Made by a program: the position numbers and the translations under genes. From contig JANPJD010000064.1 of assembly GCA_031425325.1 (NCBI GenBank), positions 20,225 through 84,224 of the forward strand: a stretch of DNA of 64,000 nt, given 5' to 3'. Below are positions 8,398-16,891 of this stretch, piece by piece. Position 1 is the first letter of the stretch. Each line of letters starts with the position of its first letter. The notes beneath the pieces are model-generated. The model saw only the letters and a program-made list of their open reading frames with translations. It made no database searches and was not told where the DNA came from. The DNA is from Aliitabrizicola sp031425325. GTDB taxonomy: Bacteria; Pseudomonadota; Alphaproteobacteria; Rhodobacterales; Rhodobacteraceae.

Positions 8398-8856
8398 GTG
8401 ATCGAAGCCCGCCTCGCCGAGCTTGGCGTCACCCTGCCCGACGCGCCTGCGCCGGCCGCCAACTATGTGCCTTTCGTCGTGACCGGCACGCATGTCCACG
8501 TCTCGGGCCAAATCAGCCAGGACGAGACCGGTATGATTCGCGGCCGCCTCGGGGATGGGATGGAGATCGAAGCAGGGGCCGCCGCCGCGCGGCGCTGTGC
8601 CATCAGCCTGCTCGCCCAGGTCCGCAACGCCTGCGGCGGCGACCTTGGCCGGCTCGTCCGGGTGGTCAAGCTGACGGGGTTCGTGAACTCCACCCCGGAT
8701 TTCGTCGACCAGCCCAAGGTGATCAACGGCGCGTCGGACTTCCTTGTCGCGGTTTTGGGCGATGCAGGGCGGCATGCGCGGTCGGCCGTGTCGGCGGCCA
8801 GCCTGCCGTTCGGCGTTGCGGTCGAGATCGAAGGACTATTCGAGATCCGCCCGTGA
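8398..8856 (+). CDS. RidA (YjgF/YER057c) family protein
   Basis: A 152-residue RidA-like protein. Members form trimers and many hydrolyse reactive enamine/imine intermediates from PLP enzymes. Visible family parts are VTGTHVHVSGQIS, the central RLVRVVKLTGFVNSTPDF and the C-terminal HARSAVSAASLPFGVAVEIEG with the conserved arginine that binds the substrate carboxylate. It belongs to the longer subgroup with an N-terminal IEARLAELG extension. The GTG at 8398 is decided by GGAGG at 8386-8390, seven bases upstream. Its TGA overlaps the GTG of the next gene. Confidence 0.88.
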   Translation: MIEARLAELGVTLPDAPAPAANYVPFVVTGTHVHVSGQISQDETGMIRGRLGDGMEIEAGAAAARRCAISLLAQVRNACGGDLGRLVRVVKLTGFVNSTPDFVDQPKVINGASDFLVAVLGDAGRHARSAVSAASLPFGVAVEIEGLFEIRP

Positions 8857-9632
8857 GCGCTTCGATCGCGCCGCTGCCGCCTGCGTTCCTGACCACCCCG
8901 GTCGCGCATCGCGCCCTGCACGACCTTGCGCGCGCGCGGCCCGAGAACTCGCGTGCCGCCGTCCGGGCGGCGGTCGCCCAAGGCTATGCGATCGAGATCG
9001 ACGTGCAGCTTTCGGCCGATGGCGAGGCGATGGTTTTCCACGACGAGACGCTCGAGCGACTGACTTTGGAATGTGGTCCGGTGCTGGGGCGCACCGCGGC
9101 CGCGCTCGGACGGATCGCGCTCTGCCAGACCGACGAGACGATCCCGACGCTCGCCGAAATCCTGTCGCTGATCGACGGGCAGGTGCCGTTGCTGATCGAG
9201 ATCAAGGACCAGACCGGCGGCATGGCCCCGACCGACGGTCGGCTCGAGGCGGCGACGGCCCGCGCTCTGGCGGACTACGCTGGCCCCGTCGCCGTGATGT
9301 CGTTCAATCCGCATGCGATGGCCGCGATGGCGCGCCTTGCCCCGAAGGTTCCGCGCGGTCTGACGACCTCGGCCTATGACCCCGATGCCTGGGCGCCCCT
9401 GGAGCCCGTGGTCTGCGAGCGGCTGCGCGAGATCCCGGATTACGAGCGTGTCGGCGCGACCTTCGTTTCGCACGAAGCGTCCGATCTGGCCCGCCCCCGC
9501 GTCCTCGCGCTCAAGGCGGCGGGGGCCGCGATCCTCTGCTGGACGATCCGCTCGCCCACCGCCGAGGCGATCGCCCGGCGGGTCGCGCACAACATCACCT
9601 TCGAGGGCTACTCCGCAGCCCGTCCGGGTTGA
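8853..9632 (+). CDS. Glycerophosphodiester phosphodiesterase (GDPD)
   Basis: A 259-residue cytoplasmic GDPD-family enzyme that cleaves glycerophosphodiesters to glycerol-3-phosphate and an alcohol. It has no signal peptide, so it resembles UgpQ rather than GlpQ. Conserved residues are visible: HR at 19-20, EN at 31-32, EIDVQ with E48 and D50, HDE at 63-65 and LLIEIKD in the middle. The GTG start overlaps the ridA stop (GTGA), showing an operon. A typical UgpQ is about 250 residues, so the gene is complete. Confidence 0.9.
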   Translation: MSASIAPLPPAFLTTPVAHRALHDLARARPENSRAAVRAAVAQGYAIEIDVQLSADGEAMVFHDETLERLTLECGPVLGRTAAALGRIALCQTDETIPTLAEILSLIDGQVPLLIEIKDQTGGMAPTDGRLEAATARALADYAGPVAVMSFNPHAMAAMARLAPKVPRGLTTSAYDPDAWAPLEPVVCERLREIPDYERVGATFVSHEASDLARPRVLALKAAGAAILCWTIRSPTAEAIARRVAHNITFEGYSAARPG

Positions 9633-9686
9633 CCCCGCGCCGCGCCGAGCCACCTCTTGCGCGACCCTGATGCCCCGGAACACCCG

Positions 9687-10886
9687 ATGCGCCCCGACCT
9701 GCCCTCTGCCGAGATCGAAGTGACGGTCCATGCCGCCTTCTCCGAGATCGCAGCGGACGAGTGGGACGCCATCGCCTGTCCCGAGACAGCCGACGGGGGC
9801 CGCCCGGTCGATCCCTTCACCACACACCGCTTCCTGTCCGCGCTGGAACGCTCGGGCTCGACAGGGGTGGGGACGGGCTGGCAGGCGCGGCCGCTCGTCG
9901 CCCGGCTGGACGGGCAGGCAATCGCGGCGGCCCCGCTTTACGCCAAGGGGCACAGCCAGGGCGAGTACATCTTCGACCACAACTGGGCCGACGCCTGGCA
10001 GCGCGCGGGCGGGCGTTATTATCCCAAACTTCAGATCGCCGTGCCCTTCACGCCCGCAACGGGACGCCGGCTGCTGACCGCGCCCGGGCACGAACGCGAC
10101 GGCGCGTCCGCCCTGATCGCCGCCGCAATGCGGCTGGCCGAGACGAACGGGCTGTCTTCGCTGCATGTGACCTTCTGCACCGAGGCCGAGGCGGACCGGG
10201 CCGAAGCGCTCGGCCTGATGCGCCGAACGACGCAGCAGTTCCACTGGGAGAATGACGGCTACGGCAGCTATGCGGATTTTCTGGCGCAACTGTCCTCCCG
10301 CAAGCGCAAGGCCCTTCGCAAGGAGCGCGCCGTTGCCCAAGCCTTCGGCGGCACGATCAACGCGCTGACGGGCGACGCGATCCAGCCGCATCACTGGGAC
10401 AGCTTCTGGCGTTTCTATCAGGACACCGGGGCCCGGAAATGGGGCACACCCTATCTGACCCGCCGCGCTTTCGACGAATTCCACGCGACGATGCGCGACG
10501 ACATGCTTCTGGTGCTTGCGGAACGCGACGGGCGCGCCGTGGCGGGGGCGCTCAACTTCATTGGGCGGCAGACGCTCTACGGTCGGTACTGGGGCTGCAT
10601 CGAGGAGCACCCCTTCCTGCATTTCGAGCTTTGCTACCACCAGGCGATCGACTGGGCCATCGCGCAGGGCCTCGACCGGGTCGAGGCGGGGGCGCAGGGC
10701 GAACACAAGCTGGCACGCGGCTATTTGCCGGTGCCGGTCCACTCGATGCACTGGATGGCCGATCCGGGCTTTGCAAATGCGGTCGCACGGTATCTTGAAG
10801 CCGAGCGCGAGGCAGTCACCGACGAGATCGAGGTGCTGACCGCCTATGGCCCCTTCCGCCGGTCCGATCACGCCGAGGCGCAATAG
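9687..10886 (+). CDS. FemAB-like GNAT-fold protein (DUF482/PF04339 type)
   Basis: A 399-residue protein that resembles the PF04339 'peptidoglycan biosynthesis/recognition' family. Recognisable segments are DPFTTHRFLSALE near the N-terminus, EYIFDHNWADA with GGRYYPKLQIAVPFTP, then FWRFYQDTGARKWGTPYLTR and the C-terminal LDRVEAGAQGEHKLARGY. The fold is two GNAT domains related to FemX, but the substrate is unknown. The ATG at 9687 is preferred to an upstream TTG at 9657. It follows the GDPD gene by about 50 bases and may be the third gene of the ridA operon. Confidence 0.82.
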   Translation: MRPDLPSAEIEVTVHAAFSEIAADEWDAIACPETADGGRPVDPFTTHRFLSALERSGSTGVGTGWQARPLVARLDGQAIAAAPLYAKGHSQGEYIFDHNWADAWQRAGGRYYPKLQIAVPFTPATGRRLLTAPGHERDGASALIAAAMRLAETNGLSSLHVTFCTEAEADRAEALGLMRRTTQQFHWENDGYGSYADFLAQLSSRKRKALRKERAVAQAFGGTINALTGDAIQPHHWDSFWRFYQDTGARKWGTPYLTRRAFDEFHATMRDDMLLVLAERDGRAVAGALNFIGRQTLYGRYWGCIEEHPFLHFELCYHQAIDWAIAQGLDRVEAGAQGEHKLARGYLPVPVHSMHWMADPGFANAVARYLEAEREAVTDEIEVLTAYGPFRRSDHAEAQ

Positions 10887-11077
10887 GCGCGCATCCCTGC
10901 GAAGGCGGCCAATCTAATGCGACTGGTGCGCGTGCCGGGGCCGCTCTGCTCCTGTCATCGGCGAGGTTCGCTTCGTGGCCCCGCGTTGTTCCGCAAGACC
11001 CTCGCATGTCATGCCCCGTGCCTGCGGCGCCCGGAGAAAAACGCAGGGTTAGGGGAAAACCCGTCCCGCCGAAGCCG

Positions 11078-11704
11078 TCAGATCAGGCCAAGCCTGCGGG
11101 CAGCGCCAAGCAGGTCCGTCTCGACGTGATGGGCAAAACGGCCGGACGCCGGAACGATGTCGGGGATCTGCACCACTGTCATCCCGGCGGCATGGGCCGA
11201 TTGCGCGCCCGTCTCGCTGTCCTCGAAGGCCACGCAGCGCGCAGGATCGACGCCGAGAAGCCTGGCCGCCAACAGGTATGGTTCGGGCGCGGGCTTGGGG
11301 GCGGTCACGTCGTCGAAGGTGACGACATGCTCGAAATGCACGCCAAGGCCTGTCAGGGCGAGTTTGCTGTCCGCCTGCCGCCGGGTCGACGAGGTGGCAA
11401 GCGCCTTCGGCACGGTCAGCGTCTCGAGCAATTCGAGGCTGCCAACCTTGAGCGGAACACCGGTGTGCCAGTGGCGATAGATCGCCTCGGTCCAGGCAGC
11501 GGCATAGGCCCCCCGGTCGATCTGCGGATAGCGGGCAAGCACCATCTGCCCACCCGTCTCGTCGTCGACGCCGATCATGCTGTGCAGGAACGCGGGATCG
11601 ACGTCGATCCCAAGGCTCGCGAAAGCCTCGATCCCGGCCGCCTGTGTCAGGCTCTCGCTGTCGATCAGCGTGCCGTCGAGGTCGAAGATAACGGCGTCGA
11701 ACAT
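11078..11704 (-). CDS. HAD-superfamily phosphatase, beta-phosphoglucomutase-like
   Basis: A 208-residue HAD hydrolase of the phosphatase/phosphomutase subgroup with a helical cap. Motif I is FDLDGTLIDSES (aspartates 8 and 10), motif II is ATSST, motif III lysine lies in TAPKPAPEPY and motif IV is CVAFEDSETG. The physiological substrate is probably a sugar phosphate or phosphoglycolate-like compound; it cannot be told from sequence. The ATG at 11704 follows GGAG by about six bases, and an upstream ATG at 11725 is less likely. It is 68 bases downstream of the cpdB-like gene on the same strand. The 190 bases between it and the FemAB-like gene hold nothing recognisable. Confidence 0.88.
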   Translation of the reverse strand: MFDAVIFDLDGTLIDSESLTQAAGIEAFASLGIDVDPAFLHSMIGVDDETGGQMVLARYPQIDRGAYAAAWTEAIYRHWHTGVPLKVGSLELLETLTVPKALATSSTRRQADSKLALTGLGVHFEHVVTFDDVTAPKPAPEPYLLAARLLGVDPARCVAFEDSETGAQSAHAAGMTVVQIPDIVPASGRFAHHVETDLLGAARRLGLI

Positions 11705-11772
11705 GGGGCTCTCCGGGTTTGGCATGCGTGGGATTTAGTCGAACATGCCAGGCAGCGAAAGGTGCCGCATCT

Positions 11773-13632
11773 TCACAAGTGCAGTCGGAACCGGGCAAAG
11801 CCCCCCGGCGCGGGGCCGGCAGGCTCGGCCGGGATGGACAGCGCGCGAAGATGTGCCGCCGCGCGCGGCGAGGTTTCGTAAAGGACGCTCGTCCCGGCGA
11901 GGCGCGCGAAAGTCCAGGCGGGGATCGGATCGGGACAAACCTCGGCCCGCGCCGCGATGTGGTCGCGCAGGACATCCCGGATCAGATCGACGCCGGTCAG
12001 GACGACCTCGACGTTGGAAAGCGCAGGGGCGCGGTAACTGTTGGTCGCGACTATGAATACATCCTGCGGCTGGACCGGACGGCCATTCCAGGCGAGATCG
12101 CGGATGCGGGCGGGGCCAGCGCCGCCCGGCCCGCAGGACAGATCGACCTGCCAGGTCACCCCGTGGATCACGTCGAACTGCGACGGGGCAATGTCGGGGT
12201 CGATCAGCGGCTGATCCGCCTCGCCCGGACGGATGACGCGGAAGATGCTGGCCGCCCGCTCCAGCCAGTCGAAAAGCTGCGCTCCGGTCACGCGGACGGC
12301 CCGGATGACGTTCGGATAGGGATAAAGGTCTGCCACGCCGCGCAGCTGGATGCCGCCAGGCTCCACGTCCGAATAGTGGTCCGGGCCGCCCCGTCCCCCC
12401 AGCTTGAACGGGGCCGCCGCCGACAGGATCGGCAATCCGGCATGTGCCGTGCCTTTCAGCCGGGCTGCGACGTGCTCTTGCTGGGCATCGGCGATCAGAC
12501 GCAAGGCGCGGTTGCCCGGCAGGAGGCCGAAGAAGGTGTTCAGCGCACAAGCCGTTCGGCCGACCGGACGGCGGATGTAGCGCAGCGTACTGAGATGCGC
12601 CGATGCCGTGGCCGCCTTGATCGAGCGCGCCGCATGGCTGGCGGGGCTTCGCGGCCTGGCCCCGGTCCGCAGCGCCGCAGTTCGCGACGCGGCAAGCGAC
12701 CACCCCTGGGCGGTCCGGTCAAGCAGCAGGTCGATCACGCCGACATGCGACCCGAAGCAGCCGGGCATCACGGCAGGCTTGCCCCGCAACGCTCCCGCCC
12801 GCGCATCGACCCCGGCCAGCCCTTCGAAGGACGGTCCGGGAAAGACCAGATGGCTGTGCCCCAGCACGATCATGTCGATCCCGTCGATCGCGGCAAGCGC
12901 AAGTGCCGCGTTCTCCATCCCCTCGACCTGGCACGCGCCGCCGATACCCGAGTGGCACAGCGCCACGACCAGATCGAGGCCTTCGTCCCGTAGGCGTGGG
13001 ACGAGACGTCGCGCCGTCGAGCAGATGTCATCCGCCTGCACCCGGCCGCGCAGCAGAGCCTCGTCCCAAACCATGATCTGCGGCGGCAGGAAACCGATCA
13101 CGCCAAGCCTGACCGGATGCTCGCGACCGGTCCCGTCCTTCAGGACGCGGTCGAGCACCACATAGGGCGGCAGAACGGTCTGCCCGTCCGGTTCGTCGAG
13201 CCGGACGTTCGCGCAGACAATGGGAAAGTTCGCGCCTGCAAGGCTGCGCCACAGGAAAGGAAGGCCGTAGTTGAACTCGTGATTGCCCAGCGTCGCGGCG
13301 TCATAGCAAAGCGCGTTCATGGCAGCGATCATCGGGTGGGTGGCGCCGGTCCGAGGGGGCCGGATCGCGGCGAGGTCGCCCATCGGTGTGCCTTGCAGGA
13401 AATCGCCGTTGTCCAGGAGCAGCGTCGCAGCAGCCCCCGCCCGCAACTGCTCGATCAGGTCCGCGGCGCGCACCAGGCCCTGGCCCTCGGCTGGGCGATC
13501 CGCGTGATAGTCGTAAGGCAGAATATGAGTGTGAAGGTCGGTGGTCGCGATGATCCGCAGATGGGCCTGATCCTGGGTCTGATCGGGATAGGGCGATGGG
13601 TGCAACGAAGTCCTCGACCGGTGGATAGCCAT
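11773..13632 (-). CDS. cpdB: 2',3'-cyclic-nucleotide 2'-phosphodiesterase/3'-nucleotidase-like protein
   Basis: A 619-residue CpdB/UshA-type enzyme. The N-terminal metallophosphoesterase domain has TTDLHTHI, LLDNGDFLQG, TLGNHEFNYG and LGHSHLVFPG, which ligate two metals. The C-terminal 5'-nucleotidase domain contains GGIQLRGVADLYPYPN and VFIVATNSYRA. E. coli CpdB is exported, but here the region before the first metal motif (about 30 residues, MAIHRSRTSLHPSP...) has no hydrophobic signal, and the in-frame extension up to 13785 has none either. The ATG at 13632 lacks a clear ribosome site. It is divergent from nudC, 179 bases apart. Confidence 0.88.
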   Translation of the reverse strand: MAIHRSRTSLHPSPYPDQTQDQAHLRIIATTDLHTHILPYDYHADRPAEGQGLVRAADLIEQLRAGAAATLLLDNGDFLQGTPMGDLAAIRPPRTGATHPMIAAMNALCYDAATLGNHEFNYGLPFLWRSLAGANFPIVCANVRLDEPDGQTVLPPYVVLDRVLKDGTGREHPVRLGVIGFLPPQIMVWDEALLRGRVQADDICSTARRLVPRLRDEGLDLVVALCHSGIGGACQVEGMENAALALAAIDGIDMIVLGHSHLVFPGPSFEGLAGVDARAGALRGKPAVMPGCFGSHVGVIDLLLDRTAQGWSLAASRTAALRTGARPRSPASHAARSIKAATASAHLSTLRYIRRPVGRTACALNTFFGLLPGNRALRLIADAQQEHVAARLKGTAHAGLPILSAAAPFKLGGRGGPDHYSDVEPGGIQLRGVADLYPYPNVIRAVRVTGAQLFDWLERAASIFRVIRPGEADQPLIDPDIAPSQFDVIHGVTWQVDLSCGPGGAGPARIRDLAWNGRPVQPQDVFIVATNSYRAPALSNVEVVLTGVDLIRDVLRDHIAARAEVCPDPIPAWTFARLAGTSVLYETSPRAAAHLRALSIPAEPAGPAPGGFARFRLHL

Positions 13633-13811
13633 TCTGGGGGCCGTGTCAGACCCTACAGACCGCAGCGAGCCGGGGCCACTCGCCCCGGATGTTCCTGCCT
13701 TAATTGGTGCGCCCTTGAGTTGTATTTGCAACCTCGCTTGTCCCGACCCGCCGACTTGTCTGGACTTGCTCCGCCCTGATGGCAAAACGGGGACGGATCA
13801 GGGGCAAACAG

Positions 13812-14771
13812 ATGCGAATTGCGGAAAGCGTGACGTTCGGGGGCTCGGGCCTTGCGAGGATGGCCGAGCGGCGCGGCGATGCCGACGAGATCGCGCGGAT
13901 GCTGACGGGCGGCCTCGTGCTGCCGGTGTGGCAGGGGAAGCCGTTGGTCAGCGGTGCCGAGACGGATGCCCTCGGGTGGTTGCCCGCCGGGCATCGGGCG
14001 CTGGCGATGGGCACGACGACCGTCTTTCTGGGCGAGGACGACGGCACGCCCCGCTTTGCCTGCGACATCTCTGCATGGTCACCCGAGGCAGGGGCCGAGG
14101 CCGTCGAGGTAGGGTTCTTCGATCCGTCCGAGCAGCGGCATCCGGCGATCGGCGAGGACCATGCCTTCCTCGAATTGCGGGGCGTGATGACCCGCCTCTC
14201 GCCGCGCGAGGCGGAACTGGCCGCGACAGCAAAGGCCGTCCTCGGCTGGCACAAAAGCCACGGGTTCTGTTCGGTCTGCGGCGCGGCCTCGGAACCCGCG
14301 GTGGGGGGGTGGCAGCGCAATTGCCCTGCCTGTGGCGCGCATCACTTCCCGCGCACGGACCCGGTCGTCATCATGCTGGTGACCCGCGGCAACTCTGTGC
14401 TTCTTGGCCGCTCTCCGGGATGGCCCGAGGGGATGTATTCGCTGCTCGCGGGCTTCATCGAGCCGGGCGAGACGATGGAAGCGGCTGTCCGGCGCGAAGT
14501 CCTCGAGGAGTCGGGCATCCGGATCGGCGCTGTTGGCTATCTGGCAAGCCAACCCTGGCCCTTTCCCGCCTCGCTGATGTTCGGCTGCCACGCGCAAGCC
14601 CTGTCCGAGACGATCACCCTCGATCCGGTGGAACTCGAGGATGCGCTCTGGCTGACGCGCGAGGAGATGTCCGAGGTGATGGCAGGCGGCGATCCCCGCA
14701 TCCGCGCACCGCGAGCCGGGGCCATCGCGCATTTCCTGCTGCAGGCCTGGCTTTCGGACCGGCTCGACTGA
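13812..14771 (+). CDS. nudC: NAD+ diphosphatase / RNA decapping Nudix hydrolase NudC
   Basis: A 319-residue NudC-family Nudix hydrolase that splits NAD(H) into NMN(H) and AMP and can remove NAD caps from RNA. A zinc ribbon is formed by cysteines 153, 156, 171 and 174. The Nudix box runs from about residue 214 (GFIEPGETMEAAVRREVLEE), and SQPWPFPASLM after it is the NADH-pyrophosphatase signature. The ATG at 13812 follows AGGGG by eight bases. The N-terminal domain is longer than in E. coli NudC, as usual for alphaproteobacteria. It is followed 24 bases later by the SRPBCC gene. Confidence 0.94.
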   Translation: MRIAESVTFGGSGLARMAERRGDADEIARMLTGGLVLPVWQGKPLVSGAETDALGWLPAGHRALAMGTTTVFLGEDDGTPRFACDISAWSPEAGAEAVEVGFFDPSEQRHPAIGEDHAFLELRGVMTRLSPREAELAATAKAVLGWHKSHGFCSVCGAASEPAVGGWQRNCPACGAHHFPRTDPVVIMLVTRGNSVLLGRSPGWPEGMYSLLAGFIEPGETMEAAVRREVLEESGIRIGAVGYLASQPWPFPASLMFGCHAQALSETITLDPVELEDALWLTREEMSEVMAGGDPRIRAPRAGAIAHFLLQAWLSDRLD

Positions 14772-14795
14772 CACGTCCCAGACGAGGCGAGCGCC

Positions 14796-15266
14796 ATGCG
14801 GCTGACGACGCGACAAGACATCGACCTTCCGCCCGGCGCGGTCTTTGATGCACTGTCCGACATCCCGAGATGGGAACGGACTGCCAGGGGCCAAGGCGTT
14901 AGCGTTGTCCGCACCGATGCCCTTGGTCCCGCGGGCGGCAGCGGGATGCGCTGGGATGTGACGTTCGACTGGCGCGGCCGAAGACGTCAGGCGGTCGTTG
15001 TCCTCGACACGGTCGAAAGACCGTCGCTCTTGGCACTTTCGGGCGAAGGCGACAGCCTTGCGGTGACGCTGCGGATCGAGGTTCAGGCGCTTGCCGCCGG
15101 TCGCAGCCGGCTGACCGTCAGGATGGACGTCAGGCCAAGGTCCGTGCTTGCGAGGGTTTTCGTCCATACGCTCCGGCTTGGGCGCGCGCGCCTCGAAGCG
15201 CGCTTTCGCGACCGCGTCGCCACGATGGCGGCCGGGATCGAGCGCGACGCGGCGGGCCGCACCTAA
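14796..15266 (+). CDS. SRPBCC (START-like) family protein
   Basis: A 156-residue single-domain protein with the SRPBCC ligand-binding pattern: an N-terminal beta strand with RQDIDLPPGAVFDALSDIPRWE, middle strands, and a long C-terminal helix rich in Arg (RLGRARLEARFRDRV). This fold binds lipids or hydrophobic ligands, but no specific role can be inferred. It follows nudC by 24 bases. Its TAA overlaps the stop of the convergent pheA gene by three bases. Confidence 0.75.
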   Translation: MRLTTRQDIDLPPGAVFDALSDIPRWERTARGQGVSVVRTDALGPAGGSGMRWDVTFDWRGRRRQAVVVLDTVERPSLLALSGEGDSLAVTLRIEVQALAAGRSRLTVRMDVRPRSVLARVFVHTLRLGRARLEARFRDRVATMAAGIERDAAGRT

Positions 15267-16105
15267 AGCCTGCGGGCATTCGCCGGATAGACGCCAAGCA
15301 CGCTGACCTGGCTGGTGAAGTAGCGCAGCTCTTCCATCGCCCGGGCGACGTTCGGGTCGTCGGGATGACCCTCGATGTCGGCATAGAACTCGGTCGCGGT
15401 GAACGAGCCACCGATCAGGTAGCTTTCCAGCTTGGTCATGTTGACGCCGTTCGTCGCAAAGCCGCCCATGGCCTTGTAAAGGGCGGCCGGGATGTTCCTG
15501 ACGCGGAAGGTCAGCGTCGTCATCATCCGCTCGGCCCGGCGCGTGTCGTCTGGAGCGGGCGCCATCACAAGGAAGCGGGTCGTGTTGTTCGACTGATCCT
15601 CGATCTGGCGGGCAAGCACGTCGAGCCCGTAGATCTCTCCGGCAAGCTCCGAGGCGAGCGCGCCCGTGGCAGGGTCGGCGCGCTCGGCAACGATCTTGGC
15701 CGATCCGGCCGTGTCCGCGCCGGTCAGCCCGGCGATACCGTGCGACCGCAGGAAGGTCCGGCACTGGCCCAGAAGGACAGTGTGGCTCATCGCCTGCCGG
15801 ATGTCGGCGATCTTCGTGCCCGGCAGCCCCAAAAGGTTGATGTGGACCCGGACGAACGCCTCGTCGATGATGTGCAGGCCCGATCCCGGCAGCAGCGAGT
15901 GGATGTCGGCCACCCGCCCGTAGGTCGAGTTCTCGACCGGCAGCATCGCAAGGTCGGCCTCGCCGCGGCGGACCGCCTCGATCGCGTCCTCGAAGGTCCG
16001 GCACGGCAGCGCGGTCATGCCCGGGCGCGCCTGACGGCAGGCTTCGTGGGAATAGGCCCCGAGTTCGCCCTGGAAGGCGATCCGACCGGTCTTCATGACA
16101 CTCAT
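15263..16105 (-). CDS. pheA: Prephenate dehydratase
   Basis: A 280-residue monofunctional prephenate dehydratase making phenylpyruvate for phenylalanine synthesis. The catalytic domain (about residues 5-185) begins RIAFQGELGAYSHEA and includes ENSTYGRV, and ends with the NTTRFLV signature carrying the catalytic threonine. An ACT domain follows (FRVRNIPAALYKAMGGF). The usual ESRP phenylalanine-binding motif of the ACT domain reads ESYLIGGSFTATEFY here. The ATG at 16105 has GGAG six bases upstream; ATGs at 16132 and 16096 are alternatives. It lies next to the membrane cytochrome c gene, divergent. Confidence 0.94.
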   Translation of the reverse strand: MSVMKTGRIAFQGELGAYSHEACRQARPGMTALPCRTFEDAIEAVRRGEADLAMLPVENSTYGRVADIHSLLPGSGLHIIDEAFVRVHINLLGLPGTKIADIRQAMSHTVLLGQCRTFLRSHGIAGLTGADTAGSAKIVAERADPATGALASELAGEIYGLDVLARQIEDQSNNTTRFLVMAPAPDDTRRAERMMTTLTFRVRNIPAALYKAMGGFATNGVNMTKLESYLIGGSFTATEFYADIEGHPDDPNVARAMEELRYFTSQVSVLGVYPANARRL

Positions 16106-16233
16106 CACAGGCTCCGCCATGGCCCGCCGCACGGGCCGACACCCGCGTCCGGGCGATTGGTCGCGCTACTATACCTTGAAACCCTGCGGGGGAAGCGGGT
16201 ACATACCTCGCGATTGATGCAAGGAACCGCCCG

Positions 16234-16752
16234 ATGTTCGACACGATGACCCTCACCAAGGCGCTTGGCTCGTTTTGCGCGTCGCTGCTGGTGTTCCTGC
16301 TGGCCGGGTGGGCCGCGTCGGCGATCTACTATACCGGCGGCGGCCATGGCGAGCATGCCGAGGAACAGGCCTACGCCATCGACACGGGCGAGGCCGAGGT
16401 CGCAGAGGTCGCAGAGGAAGGCCCGCCGCTGGAAGAGCTTCTGGCCGCAGCCGACGTCGGAGCGGGAGAGCGCGTGTTCGCAAAATGTGCCGCCTGCCAC
16501 AAGGTCGACGGAACGGACGGGACCGGTCCGCATGTGAACGGCGTGGTCGGCCGCCAGAAGGCGTCTGTGCCGGGCTTTGGATATTCCGAGGTTCTTGTCA
16601 GCATGCAGGGCGACGCATGGACGCCCGAGAACCTCGACGCATTCCTCGAGAACCCGCGCGGCTATGCCCCCGGCACGAAGATGAGCTTCGCCGGGCTTGC
16701 ACGCCCGGAAGAGCGGGCGAACCTGATCGCCTGGCTTGCGACCACCCAGTAG
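16234..16752 (+). CDS. cycM: Membrane-anchored cytochrome c (cytochrome cy/c552 type)
   Basis: A 172-residue class I cytochrome c with an uncleaved N-terminal anchor. A membrane helix at about 8-30 is followed by a flexible acidic linker (residues 35-70, many Glu/Ala). The haem domain has CAACH at 85-89 and the methionine ligand in GTKM at 150. This is the architecture of cytochrome cy of Rhodobacter and c552 (CycM) of Paracoccus, which carry electrons from the bc1 complex to the cbb3 or aa3 oxidase. The linker lets the haem domain reach both partners. It is probably monocistronic, with the yej operon starting 139 bases later. Confidence 0.92.
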   Translation: MFDTMTLTKALGSFCASLLVFLLAGWAASAIYYTGGGHGEHAEEQAYAIDTGEAEVAEVAEEGPPLEELLAAADVGAGERVFAKCAACHKVDGTDGTGPHVNGVVGRQKASVPGFGYSEVLVSMQGDAWTPENLDAFLENPRGYAPGTKMSFAGLARPEERANLIAWLATTQ

Positions 16753-16891
16753 ACCCGGCGTCCGGGCAGGCCCTTGGCGGGGCGGATTGGACACAAGATC
16801 GCGACTCGGCAAGGCGATGCCGTCTCGGGCATCGACAAGGGCTGGGAAACCGTCGGAATGTGAGGCATCGCTTGCCATCGGGGAGAGCCGC

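Noticed and set aside
8463..10883. 806-codon open frame on the minus strand
   Set aside because: It runs antiparallel to the RidA, GDPD and FemAB-like genes, which have clear motifs and ribosome sites; it is an artefact of high GC third positions.
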